A stretch of DNA of 64,000 bases from an uncultured bacterium (GCA_902792085.1 CADAYE010000006.1:44615-108614); one strand, 5' to 3'; positions 1 to 9,419 are shown, counted from the stretch's first letter. Translations and numbers: made by a program. Notes: a model not told the origin generated them from the sequence alone.

Positions 1-2487
1 CCCGGTGGGGTTGTTCAGGACATGCTCTTAAATCTTTTCAGTCTGCCGAATTTTTGTATAAATAATGCCGAACTGAAAAAGAATGCCCATGAATTTTTCT
101 CAAAAGAGTTTAAATTTCTTCAACCGCCTGAAGTATCTGATTTGTTCAATTTTATATACAGTTTTAACGACGGGAATTACGAAGATATCATAATTAACAA
201 AATGCGAACTTATTCAATTTTGAATAAAATATTTGATGCATTTATATCGAGTGGTAAATTTATTTTTGTTGTTGATAATTTTGATTTTATAGACGGGTTT
301 AGTGCGGAATTTTTTACAAATCTACTCCGTAAAGACAAAAATTGGAACAATTTGAAATTCGTTGCTATATATAATGAACCAAAGCCAATATGCGGTTTTT
401 TCGGATTCGATAACAAGAATATCAATTCATTTGAAGATATAAACTTAAGACCTGTTACAGAAGAAGAACTTGCAAATGATGTAATAATAAATAAAGATGC
501 AGAAGGTTATGTATCCGAAAGAGAAAAAGAACTTATAAATGAAAAGGCAAACGGAAATCTTGCGTACATTCAACAGGCTTACAGTTATGTCTATGACTGT
601 CAAATAAATGACAAAGCGTTTGTTTTACCGGATGATTTTTCGCAGTTGATAAAAGAAAGACTCGCAACTCTTAAAAAGGTAAATAAAATTGCTCATAAAA
701 TTCTTTGTGCTTCTGCCATTTTAGGTGATAAAATAAATATCACTCTTATAAGAGAAATTTTCGGGTTTAATGAATTAGAATTCAATGAGATTTTGAGTTA
801 CCTTGAAATGTCGGATTTTGTCAGAAGATTTGACAGTATTTGCTACGAATTTAACAACCTGATGCTTTGGGAAACTATTCTAAAAAATATAACAAGGGAT
901 TCTGAATTTGATGATATAAATGTCAAAATAGGCAAAGCAATAAGTGTATTCAACCTTAATACCAATGCAACAATGGCTATGATTGCGCATAACCTCAGAG
1001 AAACGCGCATGGCTTTTGATATTTGGACAAAGACTACCCGTCTTGCATCTTATATCGGAGATATAAATTTATATGTTATTGCGCAGAAACAATGTCTTGC
1101 TTTGCTGAATGAATTTAGTGAAAATGAAACAATAAATATCCGATACAGTATAAGTGAAAAATTAGGGAAACTGCTGTCTGAATACGACCCTCAGGAAGCA
1201 TTGGAATTTTTGCCTGATGCAATATCAAATGCAAGAGCAAATAATGATGAAGTAAAAGAGATTGAACTTTTGGGATATCTTGCCAAATGTTGCCTGAAAA
1301 CCGGTAATTATTTTGGTAATGTCGAATGTGTAGATAATGTTTTGAGAAAATTAAAAGATGGGCAGGAACTTGAAAGGGCAATGATTATAAGTGCAAAATT
1401 ATCTGCACTTTTGGATATCGGCAATTGCGGAGAAGTTATTTCTCTTGCTGATAATGATGTATTGCCGATTCTAAATCAGTATCTTGCAAAACCCCGGTTG
1501 AATAAATTGTTCCCGTTAGGTTTGTTATTTGATACATGGCTAAAGGTTTATCTTGTCCTTGCAACTGCTCTTGCTTTGCAGGGTAATGAAAGAACTTTTG
1601 ATGTCCTGAAAAATTTATTTACCATCATTGAAAAACACAAAATAAATGACAAACAACTGATTGCAAGAGCAAAAACTGTTCAGGCTTATGCAAATACAAT
1701 GAAGGGTGATATAAAAGCATCAATGCACATATTGCAGGATGTTGATGCTCATTACCGTGACAACTTTATGGATGAAATTTCGGTATCAAGACTTAATCTT
1801 GTCTATATTATCAACAAATTTATGACAAGAGATTATGAAGGCATAAGGGAAGAACTTTTCGAAGCCGTTACATTTGCGAATAATACAGGGGACAATTTTA
1901 CCAAAAATATTTTGAAAACATTACTCGGTAAGGTTTTTAAAGATGAAAACAAGGCTCAGCAGGCACTTGAAATTTATAATGAACAGGTTACATATTTTGC
2001 AAAAGAAAAAATGGCATTAGGGGCTTTGCTGGCATGGTATCTGATTGCCGATGCAACAATTGTTACAGAGAATTCAAAAAGTGCAATTGACATTGCATCT
2101 CAGGCACTGGAAATATCAGTCAATCCAAATATTGATAACTGCTTCTTTAATGCCAAACTCCGTTTTGTACTTGGTAAGGCATATATGAATATTGCGGATT
2201 ATACAAGTGCAAAAATAAATATTGAAGAAGGTTTGAAACTTGCAAAAAAATGCAAAATGTATGATATGCTTTCAAGACTGTATCTTTTGTACGGCAAATA
2301 CTATTATGATATAGGTAAAATTGCAACTCAAGATCAGATAGAATATTTGCGCGGGTCTGCTGTTATGTTTGAAAAAGCGATGGAATTTGTGGTAAAAGAA
2401 ACCAAAAATCCGTATATCAAGAACTGTGTAACTTTTGAAAAAGAAAAACTGAATGATTTTTGTACTCAAAAAGGATTTAAGTTGTAA
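1..2487 (+). CDS. AAA ATPase / TPR-repeat regulator, 5' end outside window
   Basis: The reading frame is open from base 1, and the residues before the first ATG (22) read PGGVVQDM. That continues smoothly into the protein, so I treat this as a gene cut by the window edge; 828 residues are visible. A Walker-B-like strand FIFVVDNFDF lies about 85-97 residues into the visible part, and the Walker A would lie upstream. From about residue 330 to the end the protein is helical with TPR-like pairs (repeated A..Y......A). This is the architecture of MalT/AAA_16 signalling ATPases that carry an N-terminal kinase, cyclase or DNA-binding domain, none of which is visible here. The stop codon is 9 bp before the next gene, suggesting co-transcription. 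The family call is moderate and the function is unknown. Confidence 0.75.
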   Translation, partial: PGGVVQDMLLNLFSLPNFCINNAELKKNAHEFFSKEFKFLQPPEVSDLFNFIYSFNDGNYEDIIINKMRTYSILNKIFDAFISSGKFIFVVDNFDFIDGFSAEFFTNLLRKDKNWNNLKFVAIYNEPKPICGFFGFDNKNINSFEDINLRPVTEEELANDVIINKDAEGYVSEREKELINEKANGNLAYIQQAYSYVYDCQINDKAFVLPDDFSQLIKERLATLKKVNKIAHKILCASAILGDKINITLIREIFGFNELEFNEILSYLEMSDFVRRFDSICYEFNNLMLWETILKNITRDSEFDDINVKIGKAISVFNLNTNATMAMIAHNLRETRMAFDIWTKTTRLASYIGDINLYVIAQKQCLALLNEFSENETINIRYSISEKLGKLLSEYDPQEALEFLPDAISNARANNDEVKEIELLGYLAKCCLKTGNYFGNVECVDNVLRKLKDGQELERAMIISAKLSALLDIGNCGEVISLADNDVLPILNQYLAKPRLNKLFPLGLLFDTWLKVYLVLATALALQGNERTFDVLKNLFTIIEKHKINDKQLIARAKTVQAYANTMKGDIKASMHILQDVDAHYRDNFMDEISVSRLNLVYIINKFMTRDYEGIREELFEAVTFANNTGDNFTKNILKTLLGKVFKDENKAQQALEIYNEQVTYFAKEKMALGALLAWYLIADATIVTENSKSAIDIASQALEISVNPNIDNCFFNAKLRFVLGKAYMNIADYTSAKINIEEGLKLAKKCKMYDMLSRLYLLYGKYYYDIGKIATQDQIEYLRGSAVMFEKAMEFVVKETKNPYIKNCVTFEKEKLNDFCTQKGFKL

Positions 2488-2496
2488 GGAATAATT

Positions 2497-3477
2497 ATGA
2501 GCGCAATAACCGAAGTATTGAATTTTATATGGAATATGCCCGAAGAACTGATTGAACCTATAGAGTTTATTCCTGATTTTTTGAAAGATGCATTGATTGA
2601 CAGTTTGGGTTTAATACCGTTTTTATTTATCATTTTTGTTCTTATTGAATTTATAGAACGCTATTATGCCAAAAAGCGTCATTTGTTTGTTTTTTGGATT
2701 AAGAAAGTAGGACCTTTGTTTGGCAGTTTGTTTGCTTCTTTACCTCAATGCGGCTTTTCCGTTATTGCAAGTACGGTTTATACAAGACGGTTACTCTCAA
2801 GAGGTACATTGGTTGCGGTTTATTTGGCAACGTCAGATGAGGCAATTCCTGTTTTATTGACTTATCCGCAGAAAGCACCGCTAATTTTGCCAATTATTGC
2901 TGTAAAGATTGCGGTTGCGATAGTTGTCGGTTATATAGTCGATTGGCTTGTTACATACAACGCTAAAGAGCCTGTAATTGAAAAAGTTCATGAGGATGAA
3001 ATTGAGGGTTGCTGCCATCATCATCTTATCCATGCATCAAGAAAAAGAGATTTTTGGTTGCATCCGTTGAGACATACATTAAATATTTTTGTATTTATAT
3101 TTTTAATATCGGTTGTGCTTGCTTTTGTTCTTTCAAGAGCAGGTTCAGAAGAAATTATGGCAAAATATTGCCTTATGAATTCTCCCCTGCAGCCGTTTTT
3201 GGTATCTCTTGTCGGGCTAATTCCAAATTGTGCAATATCTGTGATGCTTACAATGTTGTTTGTCAAAAATACAATCAGTTTTGGTTCATTGATTGCGGGA
3301 CTTTGCACTTCAGGCGGACTTGGAATTTTAGTATTGCTGCGTAAAAACGGTGATAAAAAAGATACTTTAATAATCTTAGGTTTACTCGTTTTGGTTGGTA
3401 CAATTTTAGGCTTAATCTTTCAATATAATGTATTTAATATAAACGACTTATTTGAAACAATCGGAGTAAAAATGTAG
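2497..3477 (+). CDS. putative 10-TM heavy-metal/manganese exporter (ArsP_2-like permease)
   Basis: A 326-residue polytopic membrane protein with about ten hydrophobic segments arranged as two halves. Each half carries a similar signature: PQCGFSV with TSDEAIP (about residues 83-118) and, in the second half, IPNCAIS followed by GLCTSGGLG. Paired Pro-x-Cys motifs in an inverted repeat are typical of the putative heavy-metal exporter family annotated as ArsP_2 or putative manganese transporter. A His/Cys-rich cytoplasmic loop, CCHHHLIH (about 172-179), separates the halves and could bind the metal. The gene starts 9 bp after the preceding gene with aAGGAataatt ahead of ATG. The substrate is inferred from the family only; a general permease is the alternative. 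Confidence 0.8.
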   Translation: MSAITEVLNFIWNMPEELIEPIEFIPDFLKDALIDSLGLIPFLFIIFVLIEFIERYYAKKRHLFVFWIKKVGPLFGSLFASLPQCGFSVIASTVYTRRLLSRGTLVAVYLATSDEAIPVLLTYPQKAPLILPIIAVKIAVAIVVGYIVDWLVTYNAKEPVIEKVHEDEIEGCCHHHLIHASRKRDFWLHPLRHTLNIFVFIFLISVVLAFVLSRAGSEEIMAKYCLMNSPLQPFLVSLVGLIPNCAISVMLTMLFVKNTISFGSLIAGLCTSGGLGILVLLRKNGDKKDTLIILGLLVLVGTILGLIFQYNVFNINDLFETIGVKM

Positions 3478-3486
3478 AATTTAAAA

Positions 3487-3526
3487 TTCTCTCGTCCTTG
3501 AGGGAAAAAGGGTTTGGTAGAGGGGA
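3487..3526. repeat. degenerate copy related to the CCCTC/GAGGG palindromic repeat
   Basis: The short spacer after the permease gene contains CTCTCGTCCTTGAGGGA followed by GGTAGAGGGG. These blocks match the GGTAGAGGG arm of repeat copies elsewhere in the window, but the GGGTGAGGG end is missing, so this looks like a partial or decayed copy. Its GAGGGGA also serves as the ribosome-binding site of the next gene. Confidence 0.45.
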
Positions 3527-3531
3527 TCTAC

Positions 3532-4998
3532 ATGCTAAATAAATTTGAACAGGCTTTTGAATATCATCAAAAAGGGCAACTCACAAATGCCAGAGATTTG
3601 TATGAACAGATTTTAAATGATGATAAACAAAATCATGAAGTTTGGAATTTGCTTGGAATTTTATATACTCAAGTTGGCAAGTATGACAATGCTCTTGAAT
3701 GTCTGCAAAAAGCAATTGAATTAAAGCCTTTGCCTTTTTATATTGAAAATCTTGCAAAGATGTATTTCAAAAAAGAGGATTTTCAAAATGCCGTTGAACT
3801 ATATGAAATTTTAATAAAAAATAATCCAAACAATTATGAAAATACTTTTAATCTTGCCATGGCTTATAAAAACAATGCGCAGTATGACAAGGCTAAAGAA
3901 ACTTATTATAAGGCGATAGAACTCAACCCGAAAAGTACGGAATCGTATTTTAATCTTGCATATCTTTGTTTTAATGAAAACGATACAAAAGGTGCGATAG
4001 AGTGTTACAAAAAAGTTCTTGAAATCAATCCTGATGATTGGGAAACAACATATTTCCTTTCACTTGCCTATATGCAGGATAAAAATTACAAAGACGGCTT
4101 AAGATGTTTTGAACAAAGATTATGTAAACAAAGTGCCATTGTTTCGCAAGAAAAGACTTACCCGAATTTGATGAAGCAAAAGCCTATCTGGACCGGAAAA
4201 GAAGATTTGTCTGATAAAACTCTTTATACCTATTATGAAGCAGGATTTGGCGATAATATCATGATTTACCGTTTTATGCCGGAACTTATTTCAAAATGCA
4301 AAAGAGTAATTTTTAAACCTCAGGAGGAATTAAAACCATTATTTGAGGAAAATTCCTATGGAGCAGAGATTATGGGAATGTTTAAAAACGAAAAAGAGAT
4401 GAATTTTGATTATCACCTGCCGTTTTTGAGTTTGCCTTATGTTTTGGCTAAATCCGGCGAAGATATGTTTATCCATCATGATGACGGGTATATCAAGGCT
4501 AATCCTGATAAGGTAAAGTTTTACAAAGAGAACTATTTTAATAATGATAAATTTAAAATCGGGATTAAATGGCAGGGAAATTCGTATTATGATAAAGAAC
4601 GAATTTTGAGCGTAGAGGATTTTTTCAGACTTTTTGAACTTCCCAATACTCAATTTTATTCCTGCCAGACTTTTGAGGGTTCTGAAAAATTTGAAAAAAT
4701 TAAAGATAAATATAATGTAATTGACCTTGCTCCTACCTTTAAAGATTTTTCTTGGACTGCGGGGGCGGTTGAAAATTTGGATTTGATAATTTGTAACGAT
4801 ACATCTTTGGCTCATCTTGCAGGTGCAATGTGTAAGTCATGCTGGGTGTTATTACCTCATATTTATAACTGGCGCTGGCATAATGACCTTTCAAAATCAG
4901 ATTGGTATGACAGTTTAAAACTATTCAGACAACCCCAAAACGGCGATTGGGGAAGTGTGTTTAATGAAGTAGAAAAAGAATTGCGCAAACTGTTATAA
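3532..4998 (+). CDS. TPR-repeat protein with glycosyltransferase-like C-terminal domain
   Basis: The first about 190 residues are consecutive TPR units (for example WNLLGILYTQVGKYDNALE, then further A..Y/A...P units). The last about 260 residues resemble the glycosyltransferase family 9/41-like domain that often follows TPRs: YYEAGFGDNIMIYRF opens it, and NLDLIICNDTSLAHLAGAM is the nucleotide-sugar-binding-like segment. The protein is 488 residues from this ATG. I chose 3532 rather than the in-frame TTG at 3514 because GAGGGGA sits 5-11 nt upstream. Such proteins are often cytoplasmic glycosyltransferases acting on proteins or surface glycans; the substrate here is unknown. No signal peptide is visible. 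Confidence 0.8.
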   Translation: MLNKFEQAFEYHQKGQLTNARDLYEQILNDDKQNHEVWNLLGILYTQVGKYDNALECLQKAIELKPLPFYIENLAKMYFKKEDFQNAVELYEILIKNNPNNYENTFNLAMAYKNNAQYDKAKETYYKAIELNPKSTESYFNLAYLCFNENDTKGAIECYKKVLEINPDDWETTYFLSLAYMQDKNYKDGLRCFEQRLCKQSAIVSQEKTYPNLMKQKPIWTGKEDLSDKTLYTYYEAGFGDNIMIYRFMPELISKCKRVIFKPQEELKPLFEENSYGAEIMGMFKNEKEMNFDYHLPFLSLPYVLAKSGEDMFIHHDDGYIKANPDKVKFYKENYFNNDKFKIGIKWQGNSYYDKERILSVEDFFRLFELPNTQFYSCQTFEGSEKFEKIKDKYNVIDLAPTFKDFSWTAGAVENLDLIICNDTSLAHLAGAMCKSCWVLLPHIYNWRWHNDLSKSDWYDSLKLFRQPQNGDWGSVFNEVEKELRKLL

Positions 4999-5015
4999 AT
5001 TTGCATATTTTGTCT

Positions 5016-5021
5016 TATAAT
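5016..5021 (+). promoter_or_regulatory. -10 box of alr, predicted leaderless start
   Basis: TATAAT ends 7 nt before the A of the alr ATG, so transcription should begin at or next to the start codon. No Shine-Dalgarno sequence lies in between. No convincing -35 box is visible. Confidence 0.55.
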
Positions 5022-5027
5022 TGAATT

Positions 5028-6152
5028 ATGAGCAATACAAGACAGACAAATATAAATATTCACAGAGATGCCTGGGTTGAAATAAATGTAGGCAATTTGG
5101 AGCATAATATTAAAGAAATCAGGAAAAATGTTTCGCCGGATATGAAACTGTTAGGGGTTGTAAAGGCTGATGCATACGGACATGGTTCTATTATGCTTGC
5201 GCCGACAATTTTGGCAAGCGGAGTTGATATGCTTGGTGTCGCATCAATTGATGAGGGGGTTGATTTAAGACAGGCAAAAATCAAATGTGAGATTTTAGTG
5301 CTTGGTGCTGTTCCTGTTTGGGCATTAGAAACTGCCATTCAGAATAATATAAGTATCTCAATTTTTACGCACGAACACTTAAAAGCCTGCAAAGAGATTT
5401 ATGAAAGAACAGGTGTCAAACCAAAAGTTCATGTAAAACTCGATACAGGGATGAACAGAATAGGTGTCAGGGCAGACGAAGCAATTGATTTTATAAAAGA
5501 AGTACAAAATGCACCTTATCTCAATTTTAGAGGGGTCTTTACCCATCTTGCAGCAGCAGAAGAACTTGATAAAACAAAAGAACAGTTCGCAAAATGGGAT
5601 AGTGTTATTGATAATATTGATACGGAAGGTCTTTTATTACATATTTTAAACACAGCAGGAACAATTTGTTATAAAAAGCCAAATTCAAATATGTGCAGAA
5701 TAGGGATTTCTTTATACGGTTTGTATCCTGATTTCCCACAGGGTGTTAATTTCAGGATGCCGAAATTAAAACAATTAATTTCTTTGAAAGGCAGAATAGT
5801 AAATATACACAAAGCAAAAGACGGTGAAGGGATTAGTTACTGTCACACTTATACTGCAAAAGGCGAAAGAACTATTGCGACTGTTCCGATAGGGTATGCT
5901 GACGGATTGCCAAGAGGTCTTTCAAATAAAATAACTGGAACTCTGAATGGAGTTGAAGTCCCTCAGGTCGGAAATATCACAATGGATCAGATTATGTTTG
6001 ATGTAACAGGGGTTGATTGTAAATGCGGAGATGTTGTTACTTTGCTTGATGAAAATAAATCAATAGATGTTTGGGCAAATATCTTAAATACAATAAATTA
6101 TGAACTTACTTGCCGTCTAAAAGTCAGACTGCCGAGAGTTTATACAAGATAA
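5028..6152 (+). CDS. alr: alanine racemase
   Basis: Interconverts L- and D-alanine for peptidoglycan using PLP. The PLP lysine is K46 in GVVKADAYGHG and the opposite catalytic base is Y271 in GISYCHTY. The N-terminal alpha/beta barrel and the C-terminal beta domain (PQVGNITMDQIMFDV, late part) are both present. The length of 374 residues is normal. No Shine-Dalgarno sequence precedes the ATG; a TATAAT box 7 nt upstream predicts a leaderless mRNA. The gene stands apart from its upstream neighbour by 29 bp. Identification is secure. Confidence 0.97.
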   Translation: MSNTRQTNINIHRDAWVEINVGNLEHNIKEIRKNVSPDMKLLGVVKADAYGHGSIMLAPTILASGVDMLGVASIDEGVDLRQAKIKCEILVLGAVPVWALETAIQNNISISIFTHEHLKACKEIYERTGVKPKVHVKLDTGMNRIGVRADEAIDFIKEVQNAPYLNFRGVFTHLAAAEELDKTKEQFAKWDSVIDNIDTEGLLLHILNTAGTICYKKPNSNMCRIGISLYGLYPDFPQGVNFRMPKLKQLISLKGRIVNIHKAKDGEGISYCHTYTAKGERTIATVPIGYADGLPRGLSNKITGTLNGVEVPQVGNITMDQIMFDVTGVDCKCGDVVTLLDENKSIDVWANILNTINYELTCRLKVRLPRVYTR

Positions 6153-6159
6153 TTATTTA

Positions 6160-6186
6160 TACCACTGCCATTTAGGGCGAGTGGTA
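6160..6186. other. intergenic hairpin between alr and the flavoprotein gene
   Basis: TACCACTGCC pairs with the downstream GGCGAGTGGTA region (7 bp perfect outer stem TACCACT/AGTGGTA). No U-run follows, so it is not a typical terminator. It lies just before the ribosome-binding site AGGGAG of the next gene. Confidence 0.45.
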
Positions 6187-6200
6187 GGGAGTAGAAAAAA

Positions 6201-7505
6201 ATGAATGACAATTTTGATATAGGGATAATTGGCGGCGGACCTGCGGGATATACTTATGCACTACACGCATCGGCACAAGGAAAATCCGTTGTACTGTTTG
6301 AAAAAGACCAAATCGGCGGAGTTTGTTTAAATAAAGGCTGTATTCCGACAAAATCAATTCTTCATTCGTCAGAAGTCTATAAACAGACTTTAAATAGTGA
6401 AAATTTTGGTATAACCGCTCAAAATGTTACTCTTGATTATTCAAAAGTTATTGAGAGAAAAAATAAAACTGTTGAAACTTTGCGCAAAGGAATAGAACTT
6501 GCACTGAAAAATGCCAAAGTTAATGTAATACATGGTGAAGCACAAATTCAGGACAAAAATACGATAAGCTTAAAACCCTCACCCAAAATTCAGGCTCTCG
6601 ATGCAAATCTCAAACCAAATTTTAACCCTCTCCCAGAGGTAGAGGGGATATATTATTGTTCAAAAATCGTATGCTCTACGGGTTCAAGTCCAAAGATTAT
6701 AAAAGGTTTAGAGTTTGACCATGAATTTTTGTTATCTTCAGATGATATTTTAAATATTGCAAGTTTACCAAAAAGTATTTTAATAGTCGGCTCAGGTGCA
6801 ATCGGAGTTGAATGGGCGAGAATATTTAATAATTTCGGTGTTGAAACAACTGTTGTTGAACTCGCGCAGCATCTTCTTCCGCTTGCTGATACCGAAGTTT
6901 CAAAGAGGTTAGAGCGTATATTTAAAGCAGAAAAAATCAAGTTTTATACTCAAACTTGCGTAAAAGAAATAAATAATAAAAAAATTAACTTATCAAACGG
7001 AGAAACTTTAGAACCTGATATGGTACTTGTTGCGGTGGGCAGAACCCCAAATATTACTGATAAAATTGAGGGGGTAACTTATATCGGAGATGTAACGGGA
7101 GAAATTCAACTTGCGCATTATGCAATAAAACAGGCAATAGAAGACATTGACGGAATAAAATTTAAAAAAGAACTTACCCCAAGTGTTGTTTACGGTACTC
7201 CCGAAATTGCATGGGTAGGTAAACGAGAACAGGATTTAGAACCAGAGTCATATAAAAAATCTTTGGTATTATTATCTGCAATTGGCAAAGCGCATTGTGA
7301 CGGTCAGACTGACGGATTTATAAAAATTCTTTCTCAAAATGACAAAATAGTCGGAGCGCATATTGTTTCAAATGAAGCATCTTCATTAATTCAGCAGATT
7401 AATGTTGCGATGCAAAATGGTGTTACCGTTGATAAGTTAAAAGAGGTTTGTTTCCCGCATCCAACTTATTCTGAAGGAATTTATGACGCACTTTTTAAAC
7501 TTTAA
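6201..7505 (+). CDS. lpdA: dihydrolipoyl dehydrogenase-like flavoprotein with in-frame repeat insertion
   Basis: An FAD/NAD-dependent disulfide oxidoreductase of the lipoamide dehydrogenase family. The FAD-binding GGGPAGYTYA is at residues 11-20, the redox pair C42/C47 sits in GGVCLNKGCIPTKS, the NAD-binding GSGAIGVEWA lies mid-protein, and the C-terminal HPTYSE supplies the catalytic His/Glu. Two oddities stand out. Residues about 125-149 (KPSPKIQALDANLKPNF and following) are encoded by a copy of the palindromic repeat at 6575-6647. Also, the stretch between GRTPN and GDV is about 25 residues shorter than usual. No E1/E2 or glycine-cleavage genes are nearby, so the partner is unclear. AGGGAG precedes the ATG. 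Confidence 0.85.
   Translation: MNDNFDIGIIGGGPAGYTYALHASAQGKSVVLFEKDQIGGVCLNKGCIPTKSILHSSEVYKQTLNSENFGITAQNVTLDYSKVIERKNKTVETLRKGIELALKNAKVNVIHGEAQIQDKNTISLKPSPKIQALDANLKPNFNPLPEVEGIYYCSKIVCSTGSSPKIIKGLEFDHEFLLSSDDILNIASLPKSILIVGSGAIGVEWARIFNNFGVETTVVELAQHLLPLADTEVSKRLERIFKAEKIKFYTQTCVKEINNKKINLSNGETLEPDMVLVAVGRTPNITDKIEGVTYIGDVTGEIQLAHYAIKQAIEDIDGIKFKKELTPSVVYGTPEIAWVGKREQDLEPESYKKSLVLLSAIGKAHCDGQTDGFIKILSQNDKIVGAHIVSNEASSLIQQINVAMQNGVTVDKLKEVCFPHPTYSEGIYDALFKL
6575..6647 (-). repeat. palindromic repeat copy inside the lipoamide dehydrogenase-like gene
   Basis: Reads ACCCTCACCC at one end and CCCTCTCCCAGAGGTAGAGG at the other. Those are the same two ends, in inverted orientation, as the intergenic copies at 17234-17301 and 17324-17392. 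It keeps the host reading frame open and adds about 25 residues just before the second FAD-binding strand. Confidence 0.8.
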
Positions 7506-7596
7506 TTGAATTATTAAAAAATAATAAACTTTGTCATAAATGCCTGTTTTGAGGGGTATAATATTTTTATGAATCAGTTATAAGGGAGATAATATT

Positions 7597-8160
7597 ATGG
7601 AAGAAAACAATTCTAATCCGTTCAAAAATGAAGAAACAGATAAAGAAATAGATATAAACGAGCCGATTGAAAATTCCACAGATGAAGAAAAACAAGAAGA
7701 AACCGAAATTAAAAAAGATAACTGGCAGGAAAAATATGAACAGTTAAATAATCAGTATATAAGACTTTCTGCGGATTTTGACAATTTCAGAAAACGTCAT
7801 GAACAGGAAAAAGAAGCACTGATAAAATTCGGTACGGAAAATGCATTAACAAAACTCATTGAGGTTCTTGATAATTTTGAAAGAGGACAAAAATCTTTGG
7901 AAAATGTTGATGACTGTGCAAAAATTAAAGAAAGTTTTGATTTAATTCAAAAACAGGTTTATGAAACCTTAACAAAACTTGGTTTAGAAGAAATTAAGGC
8001 TGTCGGTGAAGAATTTGACCCTAATTTTCACGAGGCGGTTATGCAGACTCCTACAAGTGAGCATAAAGAACACACCGTTATCGCCGAATTGAGAAAAGGT
8101 TACAAAATGGGTGACAAAGTTTTAAGACCGACAATGGTAAATGTTGCCACTGCAGAATAA
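7597..8160 (+). CDS. grpE: nucleotide exchange factor GrpE
   Basis: The co-chaperone that releases ADP from DnaK. A 60-residue acidic, disordered N-terminus (E/K/N-rich) precedes a long coiled coil starting near NWQEKYEQLNNQYIRLSADF, then the beta-wing domain with VGEEFDPNFHEAVM and KVLRPTMVNVA at the end. It has 187 residues, a usual length. AAGGGAG precedes the ATG, and a TATAAT box lies at 7557-7562. No CIRCE (TTAGCACTC-N9-GAGTGCTAA) element is visible upstream. The next gene is dnaJ, without dnaK in between. Confidence 0.96.
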   Translation: MEENNSNPFKNEETDKEIDINEPIENSTDEEKQEETEIKKDNWQEKYEQLNNQYIRLSADFDNFRKRHEQEKEALIKFGTENALTKLIEVLDNFERGQKSLENVDDCAKIKESFDLIQKQVYETLTKLGLEEIKAVGEEFDPNFHEAVMQTPTSEHKEHTVIAELRKGYKMGDKVLRPTMVNVATAE

Positions 8161-8183
8161 TTGTAGTATAAATATATTAAACT

Positions 8184-8253
8184 CATCTCTCTGCCTTTCG
8201 GAGAGGATAGAATTTCAAAACAAGATATGAATTTTTGAAATTCGGGTGAGGGT
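8184..8253 (+). repeat. palindromic repeat copy between grpE and dnaJ
   Basis: CTCTCTGCCTTTCGGAGAG forms the first hairpin. GAATTTCAAA pairs with the downstream TTTGAAATTC, and the copy ends in GGGTGAGGGT. This is the same order of blocks as the copies near 17.2-17.4 kb. It separates grpE from dnaJ; a TATAAT box at 8272-8277 just after it could give dnaJ its own promoter with a leader of only a few bases. Confidence 0.75.
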
Positions 8254-8287
8254 ACAAGAAAAACAGGGATATATAATATAAAAAGTT

Positions 8288-9418
8288 ATGGCAGACTATT
8301 ATGAAATTCTTGGAGTATCAAAAGATGCTTCTAAAGACGAAATAAAATCAGCGTTTAGAAGACGCGCAAGACAATTACACCCCGATGTGAATAAAGCCCC
8401 GGAAGCAGAAGAAAAATTTAAGGAACTTGGGAAGGCTTATGAAACATTATCAGATGATAACAAAAGAGCAACTTATGATCGCTATGGTGAAGACGGTTTA
8501 AAAAATGCCGGTTTTGATACCGGTGGTCCTTTTGCAGGTGGCTTTGGCAATCTCAACGATATATTTGAATCATTTTTTGGCGGTTTCGGTGGATTTGGTT
8601 TTGGCGGTATGCAAGACCCTAATGCGCCGCAAAGAGGTGATGATTTAAGATATGATGTAAAAATAAAGTTTGAAGATGCCGTTTTTGGACTTGATAAAGA
8701 AATAAAATTTCAGCACCTCGAAGTTTGTCCTGATTGTAACGGCACAGGAGCGCAAAAAGGTTCTCGGCCAAAGACTTGTCCGCAATGTAACGGAGCAGGT
8801 CAGGTTCAGACAGTTGCAAGAACTCCGTTAGGCAGTTTTTCTCAAATCTCTGTTTGCCCGCGTTGCCATGGTTCAGGTCAGGTGATAGATAACCCTTGTA
8901 AAACTTGTTCGGGGCAAGGTCAGGTTAATAAAGAGCGTACAGTTTCAATTAAAATTCCGGCAGGTGTTGATAACATGTCAAAAATGCGTGTGTCAGGCGA
9001 GGGCGATTGCGGAATTAACGGTGGTCCAAGCGGTGATTTGTTTGTCGTAATTCATGTAGAACCTTCAAAATATTACAAACGAGACGGGATAAATGTTATT
9101 ACAGAACTTGAAATTTCTCCTGCTCAGGCAGTAATTGGGGATAAGGTCAAAATAAAAACTTTATACGGCGAACATGAAATTGATATTCCGTGCGGTTCCC
9201 AATTTGGTGATATAGTAAAGATTAAGGGCGGAGGGATTCCTGTTATTACAAGACCTTCCCAAAAAGGCGATCATATAGTAATATTAAAGATAAAGACACC
9301 GACAAATTTAAGCGAACCTGAAAAAAATCTCTATAAACAACTTTACCAGATGCAGACTGGTAAAGAGGCAAAAGATAACAAGTCTATTGTGTCAAAGGTA
9401 AAAGGGGTATTCAAGTAA
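8288..9418 (+). CDS. dnaJ: chaperone protein DnaJ
   Basis: An Hsp40 co-chaperone that delivers unfolded clients to DnaK. The J domain with the HPD motif is at residues 31-33, followed by a Gly/Phe-rich linker ([10 protein letters not shown]). Four zinc-binding repeats follow ([32 protein letters not shown]), then the two C-terminal beta-barrel domains. The 376-residue length is typical of a full type I DnaJ. There is no strong Shine-Dalgarno sequence; a TATAAT box ends 11 nt upstream, so the leader may be very short. It is followed 1 bp later by the propeller gene. Confidence 0.97.
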   Translation: MADYYEILGVSKDASKDEIKSAFRRRARQLHPDVNKAPEAEEKFKELGKAYETLSDDNKRATYDRYGEDGLKNAGFDTGGPFAGGFGNLNDIFESFFGGFGGFGFGGMQDPNAPQRGDDLRYDVKIKFEDAVFGLDKEIKFQHLEVCPDCNGTGAQKGSRPKTCPQCNGAGQVQTVARTPLGSFSQISVCPRCHGSGQVIDNPCKTCSGQGQVNKERTVSIKIPAGVDNMSKMRVSGEGDCGINGGPSGDLFVVIHVEPSKYYKRDGINVITELEISPAQAVIGDKVKIKTLYGEHEIDIPCGSQFGDIVKIKGGGIPVITRPSQKGDHIVILKIKTPTNLSEPEKNLYKQLYQMQTGKEAKDNKSIVSKVKGVFK

Positions 9419-9419
9419 T

